A stretch of DNA of 64,000 bases from Euptelea pleiosperma. Lineage: Eukaryota > Streptophyta > Magnoliopsida > Ranunculales > Eupteleaceae. The stretch is from contig CM068549.1 of the NCBI GenBank assembly GCA_035048495.1, positions 20,953,440-21,017,439 of the forward strand, read 5' to 3'. The first letter of the stretch is position 1. Each line of letters opens with the position of its first letter. The notes below the pieces were generated by a model that saw nothing but the letters and a program-made list of their open reading frames with translations, searched no databases and was not told the origin of the DNA. The position numbers were made by a program, and so were the translations under genes. Positions 1 to 13,200 of the stretch are shown in pieces.

Positions 1-184
1 TCGAAATGATTTGAAATTTTGTGAGGGTGATTTCATCAACATAGAGATCATCCTCATCAAAAATAAGCCATTGATTCATCTTCTATGTGGGTATGCCAAG
101 TGTCACCCAATCCCGTCTCTTTTAACCGTAGGAATTTGAGCATTATTGCGGTTTATTTGACGGCAAAGATCGAATGGTTTTAAA

Positions 185-310
185 TCACTGATCAGGCTGA
201 TTTATTGTTTGTAGGTCTACCAAGGGACATGCCAAACATCCATACGGTCGGCATCCACTAAGAGTGTGCCACGTGGCTCGTATTATTTGTGACCGACTTC
301 TGTCACAACA
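185..310 (+). repeat. Dispersed module copy
   Basis: caggctgatttattgtttgt, ccaaacatccatacggtc, ccacgtggctcg: one copy of the module found in both orientations throughout the window. Confidence 0.7.
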
Positions 311-744
311 TTTTGTGACAGAAGTTTTACTCCTGAACGTAGCAAGAGAAAAATTGAGCAAGACCCCACCCATGAGAGATATGAAGTTGAGGAAGATGAG
401 AGAGGGAGGGCAGGTTGGCAGGTCATTTATTGGAAGAAGAAACTTTTAATTGCTATTTAAAATAATAGCAATTAAAAACAACACCTTTAATTGCTATTTA
501 AAATAATATAATATAATTTTAAATGGTTAAACTATTCTAAAATAGAATTTATTGCAATAGCTACTGCGCAGCCCGAGGTGAGTTGGCAACTAATCAAAAG
601 TTACCAACAATGAGTCCCATGGAGGCATTGATAGAACGGCCCATGTGATCATCACTCTATAATTATTCCTCGGGAAGCAATTTAAGGAAAGTCCGTCCAT
701 ATCTCATTTTTTTTATGTAGTATACTTTATTTTTTTTTTATTTT

Positions 745-900
745 TTTTTTTGGTAAGTATAAGTTTTATTGGGCCAACGCCAAGAGAGAACAAAGCCTTA
801 GCTAAAGAGGTCAAGATGACCTACAAAGAGCAAAGGCAAGCCAACAAAGACAAAAGGAAAACCAGCTATTAACAATCCCGACTACAAATGATATCCCACC
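745..900 (-). mobile_element. Probable L1-type LINE 3' tail
   Basis: taagtataagttttattggg followed by an A-rich, AAAGCC/CAAAG-rich run resembles antisense plant L1 3' UTRs; a similar stretch is at 63310-63480. No coding sequence. Confidence 0.45.
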
Positions 901-2089
901 GATAGACAAAGTCCTTAGTAAACTTTGTTGTACAACAGAAATCATTGTATTTAATGTTATGGTATCAGTCAGGTTGTGTACTTAAATATTATCGTTTAAT
1001 GTGGTCTTATAAGATAATTAGTAAAATATTGTAGATCTCAAAAAAAAAAAAAATCAAAATTTCTTGCAAGGCTTTGTGAGACCCATATGTATATGTGTAC
1101 GAAATTTGATGATTTTAGGATACTATTTACTATTTTAAATTTTACCTATGATCAAGATGTACATGCAGTCACATGCATTTTGAATTTACAATATTCTATT
1201 TTGCAATAGATCTTTTATATAGAATAATCTTAAGTTCTAATTTTTATTATATATTTTTAGAAGCTTGTTTTCTAATTTCTAAAAAGTCTAGGCTTGTACT
1301 GTTTTTGAGTTCTAATGAAGCAACTGTGACTTTTTGAATGTTTGGTTGAACCTATATTTTGTTTAGTTTTTAGAAAATCTAGGCTCAAATAATTCTAACG
1401 CATAATCATCGAGTTATGATTTCTGTAATCCATGTGACACATAGGTCCCTAGTTATGTTGTGATTTTCTCAAGGTGATTAAATCATAGTAAACTATAGAG
1501 TATGAGTGACTCAAGTATGATTATGTTGTGGAGTGATTCTTATGATTCAAATTGCTATTGTGGACCACGAGTATTGACCCTTTTAGATAGATGTGCACCA
1601 TGTGTGATGGTTGAAGTCACGTGATCTAACGGTGTACTTAAGACAGTTAGCTTAAGATACTAAGGTAATTGTGGCTGTATGTATTATCATGCTTTTGCAA
1701 GCTTCGTTATGAATTAGAATATTAGAACACACAGTTGGGGCTTAAGCTGTCAAAGTCCCTAGATCATAAATAGTATGGCTTAGTCCATGGGTTAAAAGTC
1801 CCTAAAGCAGGAATGAACAGAACAGTCATTGAGTTCATGCACTAGATCAAAATGAGTGAAAAACGATGGTTAGAAACACTCTTTCAAAAAAAACAAAAAA
1901 AAAGGTTCTGGATGTGGAATTTTTTGCCGCATTTTTAAAAACAACGGTTTAAAACCGTTGTTGTTTCCAAAACAACAGACCTATTCCATCACTTTGGTAG
2001 AGCAAAGAATGACAAACCTAGTTGGCTGTTTTCTCATCGCAAAATAAACAACGGACCAAGTCCGTTGTGTTCTGCCTAACTAGGTTGAT

Positions 2090-2215
2090 TTTTCGTATGT
2101 AAGTCCACTTAGGGATAGGCCAAACATCCATACAATCAGTAGTCTCTAAAAATCTGCCACATGGCTCATACTGTGGTCTGTCATCAAAGTTCTACCCATG
2201 GGCCCATGCACATGT
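2090..2215 (+). repeat. Dispersed module copy
   Basis: tgatttttcgtatgtaagtc, gccaaacatccatacaatc, ccacatggctcatactgtgg. Confidence 0.7.
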
Positions 2216-2549
2216 CATACCTTTGGAAAGGTCTGTCTTGTTTTGCAGGCATGTTGTCTTTTAAGACGTGTATGCATTTTGGGTAGAGGTGTGTCCTGAG
2301 CACTATTCGTAGGCTAAACACCATTCAGTAGCTGAGCTTTGTTCATTTGCCGAGATGGGGCTTCTAAGACCGAGATGAAAAGATTTAGCCAAGGCAAGGT
2401 GATCTAGCCAATGTCTACAACAAGGAGGTGACCTCGGATGTACTTCATACTTGTTGAAAAAAAAATTCCTTATCGCATTGACACGCATATAGCTACAATT
2501 CAATTTGCTAATCAATGGTTGCCCCTCCTACAATGTCACATGGTCACAC

Positions 2550-2660
2550 TCTGTCAAGCCCACTGCCCGCATGGATGTTAGGCCCACCCCTTGGTGGATC
2601 TACATAACAAAAATCAGCAGATTGGTGAAATCTAGCTGTTGGATTCAGTACTCCTCAAAT
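2550..2660 (-). repeat. Dispersed module copy, reverse
   Basis: gcatggatgttaggcccacc, ggatctacataacaaaaatc, reverse complement of the module; pairs with 2090-2215 as a distant hairpin. Confidence 0.65.
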
Positions 2661-3104
2661 GCTTGAAACCAAAGCTCGAATCACCCTATAGCTGGCCCAG
2701 ATTTAACCATCCTAACATCAGTTTGAGGAAACAAACCCTTGAAGAATTATTAAAATCCAATAACATCTGAGTAGCCAGAGGAGCCTTAGTTATCAGGGGA
2801 GCAGGAATAAGCAAAAGATGCTTTTTTAAGGCAAAATCTACAAGGGATGCAGCGCTTTATGGGGCAGCAGGCTTTAAGTGTAAAGAGGCGGGTCCCATAA
2901 GGATGGATCCACATTGTAGTGGTGGGCCTGCCCCTTTTACACCTAACAAGCATGCAACCCTATGAAGGGCTGTGCTCCATTGTATATCTGCTCTTATGTT
3001 CAGGAAATGCATGCATAAAACTTGGTGCATCAGTCGAGAACATGTACAGCAATATACTGTTTGAGATACTTCTCAGATGTGCAAAAATATTTACTCCTGT
3101 TTTA

Positions 3105-3700
3105 TTAATCCTCATCATCTATGCCCTATCCCAAATGCTCGGACTCGGCAACAAGAATCCTATTTCGCCATTCAACTCTATTTAAATCTATATCTTCTGT
3201 CAAAGCATGAGCTTTCAGATCTTTTCTTACTACCTCCAATCAATGTCATTTTCGGTCTTCCTCTACCCCTTTAAGGCCTTCAACTTGTACCAAAGCACTC
3301 CTTCTCACTGGTGCAATTGTTGGTCTTCGTTGCACATACCCAAACTATCTCCGTCGAAGTTCTCTTATTTTATCTCCTATTGGGGCTATTCCTAGATTTC
3401 CTTGAATATGCTCATTTCTGATTTTGTCTTTCTTAGTTTTTCCACTCACCCATCTTAGCATCCTCATCTCTACTACACATCCTAAGAACATGATTCTTGA
3501 CAGCCCAACATTCAATTATATAAAACATTGTTGGTCTCACAATTGTCTTGTAGAATTTTCCTTTTGGATTAATAGATACCCATCGAGCACATAATCCTCC
3601 AGAGGCACGTCTCTTCTTTAGCCATCCAACACTAATTCCATGGGTCACATCCTCACCCATCTCTCCATCCTTGTAAATATTTGAACCTTAAATGACAAAA
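3105..3700 (-). mobile_element. LINE 3' fragment
   Basis: Reverse strand carries a typical plant LINE tail: GEDVTHGISVGWLKKRRASG, then KGKFYKTIVRPTMFY and ECWAVKNHVLRM, ending near the genomic 3' signature (catcatctatgccctatccc in plus orientation). Frame is broken. Lies just downstream of the TatD gene. Confidence 0.8.
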
Positions 3701-4172
3701 TTTGTTGCTTTTGGGTATTTCTTGTCCATCAATCACGACTAATGGCTCATCTCTACCAGTATCTATACTAAAGTTACACTGCATGTCAATGAGAAATTTG
3801 AATGGGTACACTTTTTGCTTTCAAACTTTCATACAAAAGTCTAGGGCTGTCAATGAATCGGTTCAGATTGGATCAGGGGTGATCCAAAACCAATCCAATA
3901 GCTTATCAGATCACCTTCCTCGTACAGCCCTGAATATATAATATCATAAATATAATTTTTCCCGCTTGACTACCAAAAAAATAAAAATAAATAAAAGTAG
4001 CATACATATTTCATTAATAATATCAGATCAGGTCATTATCGGATCATATCAATGTCGGTCCAGAATCGATACGATAAGTTGTCGAATCACTATTACTAGA
4101 TACAGACCTGATGTCATCAGATCAGATCTTGACAACCCTATACAAAACAAGGAGAAACCAAAGAAAAACAAA

Positions 4173-4292
4173 CTAACCTTCTTCGTTAATCTTTGAACCT
4201 GGATAAGAAAACAAGTGCATTGCGTTTCTGTAGCTGATTTCTGCAAGTTCTTCTTCCGGCATCTCAAGCAAGGATGCAACATAGCTCAGTAT
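4173..4292 (-). CDS. TatD gene exon 8 (last)
   Basis: 120 nt after acceptor gtttcag: ILSYVASLLEMPEEELAEIS through LFSYPGSKINEEG and TAG stop. Matches the normal C terminus of plant TatD proteins, so the gene ends here. Confidence 0.92.
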   Translation of the reverse strand: MLSYVASLLEMPEEELAEISYRNAMHLFSYPGSKINEEG

Positions 4293-7200
4293 CTGAAACA
4301 AGATTTTACATGTTACTTTTCATATTGAAAACTATCAACCAGATGTTGTGAACTATGAAATACAAGAAAGAAAACTTATATGTTAATACTAAATTTAATG
4401 AAAAGAATCCAAAAAGGGGATGTAGCAGTTGGCTCCCTTTATTCTTCTATTCCAGTCAAATTTACTTGCATCCCAAATTTTCATATATATTAGTTTCATG
4501 ATATGGCAAGGAACCCTATAAGATAGCCTCTATGGATGGGAATGCATAAGTCATGACAGAATCTAGTAGACACGGCAAGGAGTGAAAATGGCATGAGAAC
4601 TGACACACTTTCTGCTTCTTTAGTAAGGGCACACTAAGAGATTAGACATTAGTTAAGATTAATGGGTAGGAAATATTCCAAAGTGAGCATTTCCCCTTTC
4701 TAGGTTCCCATACAATTAGCATAGGGAGGCTAAGGTGGAGATGCGCTTCCAGTGTTATGTGGCTGATACGTAACGATCAAACTAAAGGAAATTTTTTACA
4801 ACACAACAATAATTCCGCTACATTTATTAAGCAAAATGTTGGCAATCAAGAAACAACATTTTCATAGAATAAGTGCAGCAGAGATGAGGATGTGGAGATG
4901 GACAAGGGGAATGATCAGGAAAGACAAAATCAGAAATGAGCACATCCGATAGAATCTAAGAGTAATCCCTACAGAGGATAAAACAAAGTCGATTAAGATG
5001 GTTTGCGCATATACAACAAAGACCAATAACGGCACCAGTGAGGAGAGCTTTGGTGCAGCTTGAAGGCTCTAAAAGGGTGAGAGGAAGGCCGAAAAGTACT
5101 TTGGAGGCACACTTTAATCAAAGATATGACTCTCAACAGAATTAAATGGCGGAATAGAATTCATACTGCCAACCCAAATAGTAGGGATAAGGCACTGTTA
5201 ATGATGATGATAAAATGCAAAAACAAAAAACTTGTGCAATATTATGACTCTTATTTAAAATAAAGTACAATTGAGAAATGAAATCTAATATGCTTTACTG
5301 AATAAAAAATTGAATAATCACACTAGAGTATCCAAGAATAGGCAGCAGAGTGTCTGAGAATTAGTATACATGTGGATGGTGATAATTTTAGATAATTAAA
5401 AAGGCACCATCGCAAATTATATAGCAACAAACATTCAATGTATGCACCAACAGAAGTTAAAAAACAAAAGCCGCACACTGTGAATGTTAGCTGGATGATT
5501 AAGTGTTTCCTTTAGTCGTGTTGATGAATCTTCTGAAGTGCGAAACTGATGGTCCAAAGAATTGCTAACATTTGGAGCATCTCCTCGTTGGCTCTGAAGC
5601 TCTTGTGAGACAGAAGCATCCCCTTGAACACATAGCAGTGAATCCAAATTCAATTTTGGTAATGCATCAGGTGAATCTGACTCCAATAAAATCCTTTCAG
5701 TAGGTACCTACAAAATGAATTTGGAGCTAATTAAACTGATCTTCCGTTTGGATAGGAATTTTGAACAATTTTGACATAAGGCCCCATTCATGTTAGCAAG
5801 GGGATAGATCAACTAACCGACTTCAGCATTCTCTTTGCCTTCTGTGGTTTCATGGACATAAGATACCCAGAAAAAGAAAAGTACGCACCAAGCTTTGTCA
5901 AAGCAGGAACCATCTCTGCAGATCCTAGATAAGAGTGAAGAATGACACCGACAGGGAAAGGCCCAGTATGTCTTGTCATGAAAAGATAGGATGTTACCAA
6001 AGTGGAGTTCAAAACAGTCTCATAATAAGCAAATATTTATAAAAGAAAATTGCAAAAGAAATAAGTCAACCAAAGAACAGTCTAAGGAAAACTATACTAT
6101 TTCTATTGTGGAACTTCTCAAGAAAGAACAAATTACTGTTGACTTGAAGATTAATTTGAATGCAGCTGCTAACCAAATTTCTTGTGAACACCCCAATTAC
6201 TCCTTTGGCACAATCACCGTGTACTTCAAGTTAAAACGAGGACCTTAGGGTATCATAAGCTGCTTAAGAGTAATGTCTCATCATTATTTATGGGCAAAAA
6301 CATTAAACATATGCACCAACAGAACTGGAAAAAAAATGACACTGCAAATCTTAGTTGGATGATTACATACTTCCATCGTAGTGTTGATGCATATCCAGAA
6401 GCATTAAATTGGTGGCCTGAGAAACTGCTAACATTTGAAGAAATGATACAATCGTTCACGATGCACCCCAAATATATGCAAAAGCTGTTGGATATTTTCA
6501 ATAAAACCCTTTTTTTGTGTTTTATCTCTTTTTTTTTTTTGGCTTAAGAAGTGTGAAATTCTCTTTGCAAATTTTAGTCCCACATTGGATAGAGAAAGAA
6601 AAGTTTTTCTCTTTATGAGGCATTATGCTCACCTACACGTGTAAGTAATGCACACATGTGAAAGCACCACGCGCTAGCGCATGCGCATACTCGCGCGCGT
6701 GTGCGAATAGGTGATTGGGCGTTTAGGGCCTTTTGGGCGCTTTTAGATGCACAATTAGCACTTCGCACACGCGCATCATCGCTAAAAGTGTTGGATCTTT
6801 TTTATTTTCCGATCGGTCATGATTTAACGGTTACGTAGTGATCAGATGTGTCTAATCACGAGATCTAATTATAACCGTTAGATCGTTAGGTGTCTGATTG
6901 ATGATAAAGTTGTGTTCTTCATGGAACACAAGTTTCAAGGGATGATCCACACCGTTGGATCAAATCGTGACTGTTTGTCAACAGACACAAATGGCTATAA
7001 AAAGAGATCCAGACATCTGTTTTGGACACCGAAAATTGCAGTGAGTTCTTTATTTCATTCTTGAGCTTTTGGTATCATCGGATTTGTTTTTTAGAGTGTT
7101 CTTGGTTGTGATCGGATCGTACATAATCCGAATTCAACGGTGTTGAGTTGATTGAGACTTCATTGTAGCCTAAATGCGATTTTCTCACACCCACTGTGTA

Positions 7201-10200
7201 CTCGCGGTTCTAACCGGAATGGGAGAAATATTGTCTAAGAGACATCGATTGATCGAGCCTTGAAGTCTTACAGATCATAATATTCTCCAACAAATTTGTT
7301 TCCTCCATCAAGTAATAATTTCCAACAAAAGCTTCATCAATCCAGTAATCCTTTGTTAACTACCACTTTACTCTAAAAGCTTAAGCTGTTAGAGGGAGGA
7401 GTAACTATGTATATCAAAGGGTCCACGGGTTTAACAGAGGCGGAGTGCTTGCCACACAACCAAACAACACACTCCAATAACACGCCCCTTCAGCACTTTG
7501 CCGAGAATCAAACCTACGACCTATTGGGACCTCCTGCTTTGATACCATGTTAAACAGGTCGTCGGGCCAACACAATACGTGCGCGGCAACACACCATCCG
7601 CTAACACTCCCCCTCAGCAGGAGCACACCATCTGCTAACATCCTTATCCTCACTTCTTGTCATTTTCAACGACCACTTTTGCCCATTGTCATCATCAAAG
7701 CTTATTTCTCCTTAAAGCAACCATTTTGTTATCTAGGTTTGATACCCCATAAAGAAGGAGAGATTGGAGAGGATGTACAAATAGAATTAGTGCTGAGTGG
7801 CTAAAGTGGAGACATGCTTTCGGAGTGTTATGTGAGCGGTGTACCAATAAAATTAAGGGGAAAATTTTACAAGGCCGCAATAACACCATATTTGCTTATG
7901 GAGTTGATTGTTGAGCAAGCCAAAGAGGAAAATGTTCATAAAATGAGTGACCATAGACGAGTATGTTGTGATGGATGAGTGGAAAGGTTAGGAAAGAAAA
8001 AATAAAAGATAATAATATCTTGGGGAAATTTCGGAAGAACCCCGATGGAGGATAAAATAAATGAGAGCCAATTGAAATGGTTTAGGCATGCACAATAAAG
8101 ACCAATGATGGCACTAGTGAAAGGAAGTGCTTTTGTGCAAGTTGAAGGCTCTAAAAGGATGAAAGGAAGGCTGAAAATGACATTGATTGAAGTAGTAAGA
8201 AACGATTTAAAGACATGTACCTTGACTGAAGATAGTTGGGATAAGGCATAGACAATGATGATGATGACGAGAACCTATTTCTCCCCACTTTCAACTGATT
8301 AACTACCCATATCTGTCACTAATAGAGTGGGACACGTATATTCATCTTAGTGAATCAAGGACACTTGGCACGTGTCCTGGCTTCCCAAGCTACCTTAGCA
8401 TAAAGACCTATAAAAAATTGTCTAATAATCAATTATACACCTCAAAGAGTCCATACTTTCCAACTGCGAAGGAAGAGAAGAAAATAGTTATAGCAGTTAC
8501 AAGTGAGCTCCTTAAGCAGCTAGAGTCTGTCAATTGGTGCAAGTCCCCTATTTCAAGCTTCGAGGAAACCTACCTCTTGTAGTCTTCTCCTACCACCAAA
8601 ACCACCATCATTCAGCCCACATTCTACAAACAGCCAAATCCAGACCGAAATAACCTTAGGGACCATCTATTGGTAGGTCCGAAATTACCCGACTTGACCA
8701 TTTTGTTCTTGATTTCCAGATTTAGAAAATTCTGAGCAAAGGTGACCAAAGAAATCCCGCAAAAGGATTTCAATGGGTTTTGGAGGCCCTCAGAGCATCT
8801 AAGGAGACTCTAGAGTTCAAGCATATTTTGTGAATTTTTTTTAATAACTAATATTTTGTGAATTTGGCCCCCCTTCTCCTTATCTTATTTATTTCATTGT
8901 ATTTTTTGTTACATTTCCTGTTCAAAATACCACCCTTAGCTTGTTTTCCAAAGCCAAGGAATAGGTGAGAGCGTAGACATTCTACCGATCCCGAAAAAGG
9001 CATCGTTTGCGCATTTTCTCCCTAAAATTTCTTTCTTTATTTTTACTTCTTTTTTTATAAGTTTTTAATTTTACTTCTTATTTTCTTACCATACTTGCAC
9101 TTGATCTCTAGCTAAGTTGTTTTGCAGATACACACTTCTCCATTACTAATTAAAGCCAGCTCCACACTCTCCAAAAAGCATGCAAAAATACAGATCTTGT
9201 TGACCAGAAATCAAAGAGAGGCTTTCACAAGTTGCTCGGTTTAAAGGATCTTCATTGAAATGCCGACAAGTCAAGAGGTACCGACATGAGTTTTTGTGCG
9301 CTCAACCTACAAAATACCCACGATGAATTTTTCAAGCTACACTTTTCATACTTTAAGAAATCAAATTACAACCAAGTTGTTACTCCTGCGAACTAATAAA
9401 TCCAACTATCGGGCTGTTGTATATATCCATTTTGTTAGGGATTCCGCGTACAAATACAAGTGATCCTTAACTACATATGCATCTAATCATATATGGATTA
9501 CAATAAAGAAATAGGATTTTTAATGTGCGATATAAAAGCATATCTCTCTGCGGCACCTGTGCTAAGTACTCTATGGTTGGGGTCTTCAGCAGCAGATCGA
9601 ACGTTTATTCCCAGATGCGTTGACATTCCCTTTTTCTTTTTTAATTTTAGCTATTGACATAGGAAGGGATGAAGAAGTTTAGAGATACAATAAATTATTT
9701 GTGACTAATCCCTCTCCCTCTCTTTGCTTTGTTCTTTTTTTGATTTTTTAGCAATAATTAGAAAGATTAACTAACCAATATTTACCTCCATACAAAGACT
9801 CAACGAACCAGAATATTTCCCAAGTAACAAGGAGACCTGCTCAAAAGCTTCCTAATCTAACTAAATTTCCTAATTCTAACCAAATTAACATAGGAAAAAA
9901 CTAGATAGCACCAACTACTTAGACTCCAATTTTGACTTCCACTTGAATTCAAACTTTACCTTTCAACACTCCTAAATTTTTCAGCACAATCGGAACGCCT
10001 AATTTTGTTGGCACAAACAAAACTCATTAACATCCTTTGGAAAGAAAAGAAAGAAAGCCAACTTAATACAAACATGTAACAACCTACAATATATTGATAA
10101 TTTCACTAGGAAACCAATACTAGTACTAGATACTACATGGATACATCTAAGATACGGTTTTCTCATGTCATGTTGTATATTGGGTTTACTAATGCCTGAC

Positions 10201-13200
10201 TATTTTCTAATTTTCTATTTGAATAAAAATATATAAATGGTATCATCAACATTACCAAGATTTTAGATAAAATCGAACGAAGGAACAAGATTCTTGCAGC
10301 AAACCCCATATAGTTAGGATGAGGCTTATGGTGATGATAATATCATATTTGCCATATCCCAACTATTAGGGTTCAGCTACATGATTCCTGTTTTGCCTTC
10401 AATTTTATCTAGAGCCATATCTTTTGTTAGAGTGTCTAGAGATATTCTTTTACTACCTCAATCCATGTCCTTCTTGACGTTAATCTCATCCTTTTAGAGC
10501 CTTCAACAAAGCACTGTTGTAATCTTGGATCGTAACCAGAATAAGAGATTAGGGTTAGAGATGGAAGAGAGGAGAGGAGAGAATTGGGGAAAGAGGAGAA
10601 ATCGTGTAGAGCTTAGAATAGCCTACACGATTTCACCCAATATATATATTAAGTGAAGTTTTACAATATTACAAGGGCCCCCTGTAGAATATAAGATATT
10701 ACAAGTAGGTCCCTGACAACACTCCCCCTCAAGCTGGTGCGAAGATATCTATCATGCCCAGCTTGGATAACAGGTGCTCTAAGATCCCTTTAGTAACACC
10801 TTTAGTTAACACATCTGCAACTTGATCAGCAGTATGGACATACGGTGTGCAAATAAGTCCCTGACCAAGTTTCTCTTTGATGAAGTGACGGTCTACCTCA
10901 ATGTGCTTTGTCCTGTCGTGTTGAACTGGATTATGAGCAATGCTGATGGCTGCTTTATTGTCACAATACAATTGCATAGACCCTTTGACAGGATATCCGA
11001 GCTCACTGAGCATAGTCTTCAACCATAGAAGCTCACATACACCATGAGCCATAGAACGGTACTCTGCTTCGGCACTGGAGCGGGCGACAACTGGTTGCTT
11101 CTTGCTGCGCCAAGACACCAGATTACCTCCCACATACGTGCAGTACCCTGACGTGGAACGTCTGTCAGTGACTGAACCTGCCCAGTCAGCGTCTGTATAA
11201 GCTTCAACTCGCAGGTGTCCATTCTTACTAAACAGGAGACCATTCCCTGGAGCCCCCTTAAGATAGCGTAACACTCGGTGTACTGCCTCAAGATGTGGAG
11301 AGCGAGGGGCATGCATGAACTGACTAATGACACTGACTGCGTATGCAATATCTGGTCGTGTCAGTGAAAGGTAGATGAGACGCCCAACAAGTCTCTGGAA
11401 CTGGCCTGCATCAGCAATGGGATCCCCATCAACAGGATTCAGCCGATGTTGCTGCTCTATAGGCGTATCGGCTGGTTTAGCTCCCAAGTTTCCTGACTCT
11501 CGAAGGAGATCAAGTACATACTTTCTCTGTGAGATAAACACACCCTGCTTTGACCTAGCAACCTCAATGCCCAGAAAGTATCTCAAGGTTCCCAGATCCT
11601 TAATTTCGAACTCTGTGCCGAGGTATTTTTTCAATCTACAAACCTCATCTGGGTCATCTCCTGTGACCACGATATCATCCACATATACAATAAGAGCAGT
11701 AAGACGACCTTGACTTCTCTTAATGAAGAGAGTGTGGTCCGCCTGACTCTGCGAGTAGCCAATCTTCTTGACTGCGGAACTGAACCTCTCGAACCAAGCC
11801 CTTGGTGACTGTTTAAGCCCATACAAGGCTTTCTTCAGTCTGCATACAAGTTCCTTACTCCCAGTCGGACTGAACCCCGGAGGACCTGTCATGTAGACCT
11901 CTTCCTCTAGATCACCATGGAGGAAGGCATTCTTGACATCCAACTGGTGGAGGGGCCAAGAAAAGTTTGCCGCGAGAGATAACAGAACTCGAACTGAGTT
12001 CATCTTGGCCACTGGAGCAAACGTCTCCTGGTAGTCAATCCCATAAGTCTGTGTGTACCCTTTTGCAACGAGACGGGCCTTGTACCTGTCGATACTTCCA
12101 TCTGCTTTGTATTTCACTGTATATACCCACTTGCACCCCACGGGTTTCTTTCCTCTAGGCAATGGAACCAAATCCCAAGTACCATTCTTTTCTAGAGCTG
12201 TCATCTCCTCTAGCATGGCTGCTTTCCACTGAGGCTGGCTGAGGGCATCTGAGACACCGGATGGCAGAGCGACACTGGATAGGGAAGTAGCAAATGCCCT
12301 GTAGGATGGTGAGAGCTGTTGATAGGAAACAAAGTGAGAGATAGGGTGCTTGGTAACACAGTTCCGAACACCCTTCCGATGAGCAATAGGTACATCAATG
12401 TCTATGGGAATGATAGTAGGAGCAACAGACATATCATCTTGAGGATCACTGAGGACACGATTACCTGGATCGAGTTGGATTTCCTGGCAGTGAGCTTGGA
12501 TGGTGGACTGTTTCTCTTTTTGACGTCGTCTGGCATATGTCTTCAGCTGCGGATCCTGTGGCACAGTGTCAGTAGGAGATAAGGACAAGGGTACAGGAGA
12601 CTCATCAAGCAAATCAAGGGGTACTGGTTGAGGAATCTCCCCCTGTGGAGGTATCGGACTCTCGTCAATACTCCCAAGCTCCCCCTGAAGAGAAGTCCGA
12701 TCAACTGAGAAGAAGGGAAGACTCTCAAAAAATGTAACATCTAGAGAAACAAACCGACGACGGGTAGAGGGATGGAAACACCGATATCCCTTCTGAGTAG
12801 ACGAATAGCCAAGGAACACACATCGGACGGCTTTCGGATCTAACTTGTCCTTCCTGTGATGGGCGTGAACATAGCAAACACAACCAAAGACCTTAGGTGG
12901 AATGGAGAACACAGGACAGGAAGGAAACAGGAGTGAAAGGGGAGACTTTGACCCCAAGACACGAGAGGGCATCCGATTTATCAAGTAGGATGCCGTCAAC
13001 ATAGCGTCAGCCCAATAACCCTTGGGTACCCGAGTACCAAGAAGAAGTGCCCTAGCAACCTCCAGGACATGGCGATGCTTTCGCTCAGCGGTCCCATTTT
13101 GTTGAGGTGTATCGGCACATGAAGTCTGATGAAGAATTCCATGCTCTTCAAAGTAGGAGGCAAGGCCACTGTACATGTATTCCCCCCCATTGTCAGTGCG

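Larger units (their letters stand above)
1..4172. other. Region downstream of TatD, no gene recognised
   Basis: Holds a truncated long-TIR MITE arm at the left edge, module copies, an L1-like tail, the LINE fragment 3105-3700, an A-tract, and otherwise AT-rich sequence without coding features. Confidence 0.6.

Noticed and set aside
2919..3185. 88-aa open frame near the left side
   Set aside because: Overlaps the reverse strand of a LINE tail and has no recognisable domain.
11019..11713. Open frames of 109 and 112 aa overlapping the intact Copia RNase H/RT
   Set aside because: Out-of-frame shadows of the polyprotein.
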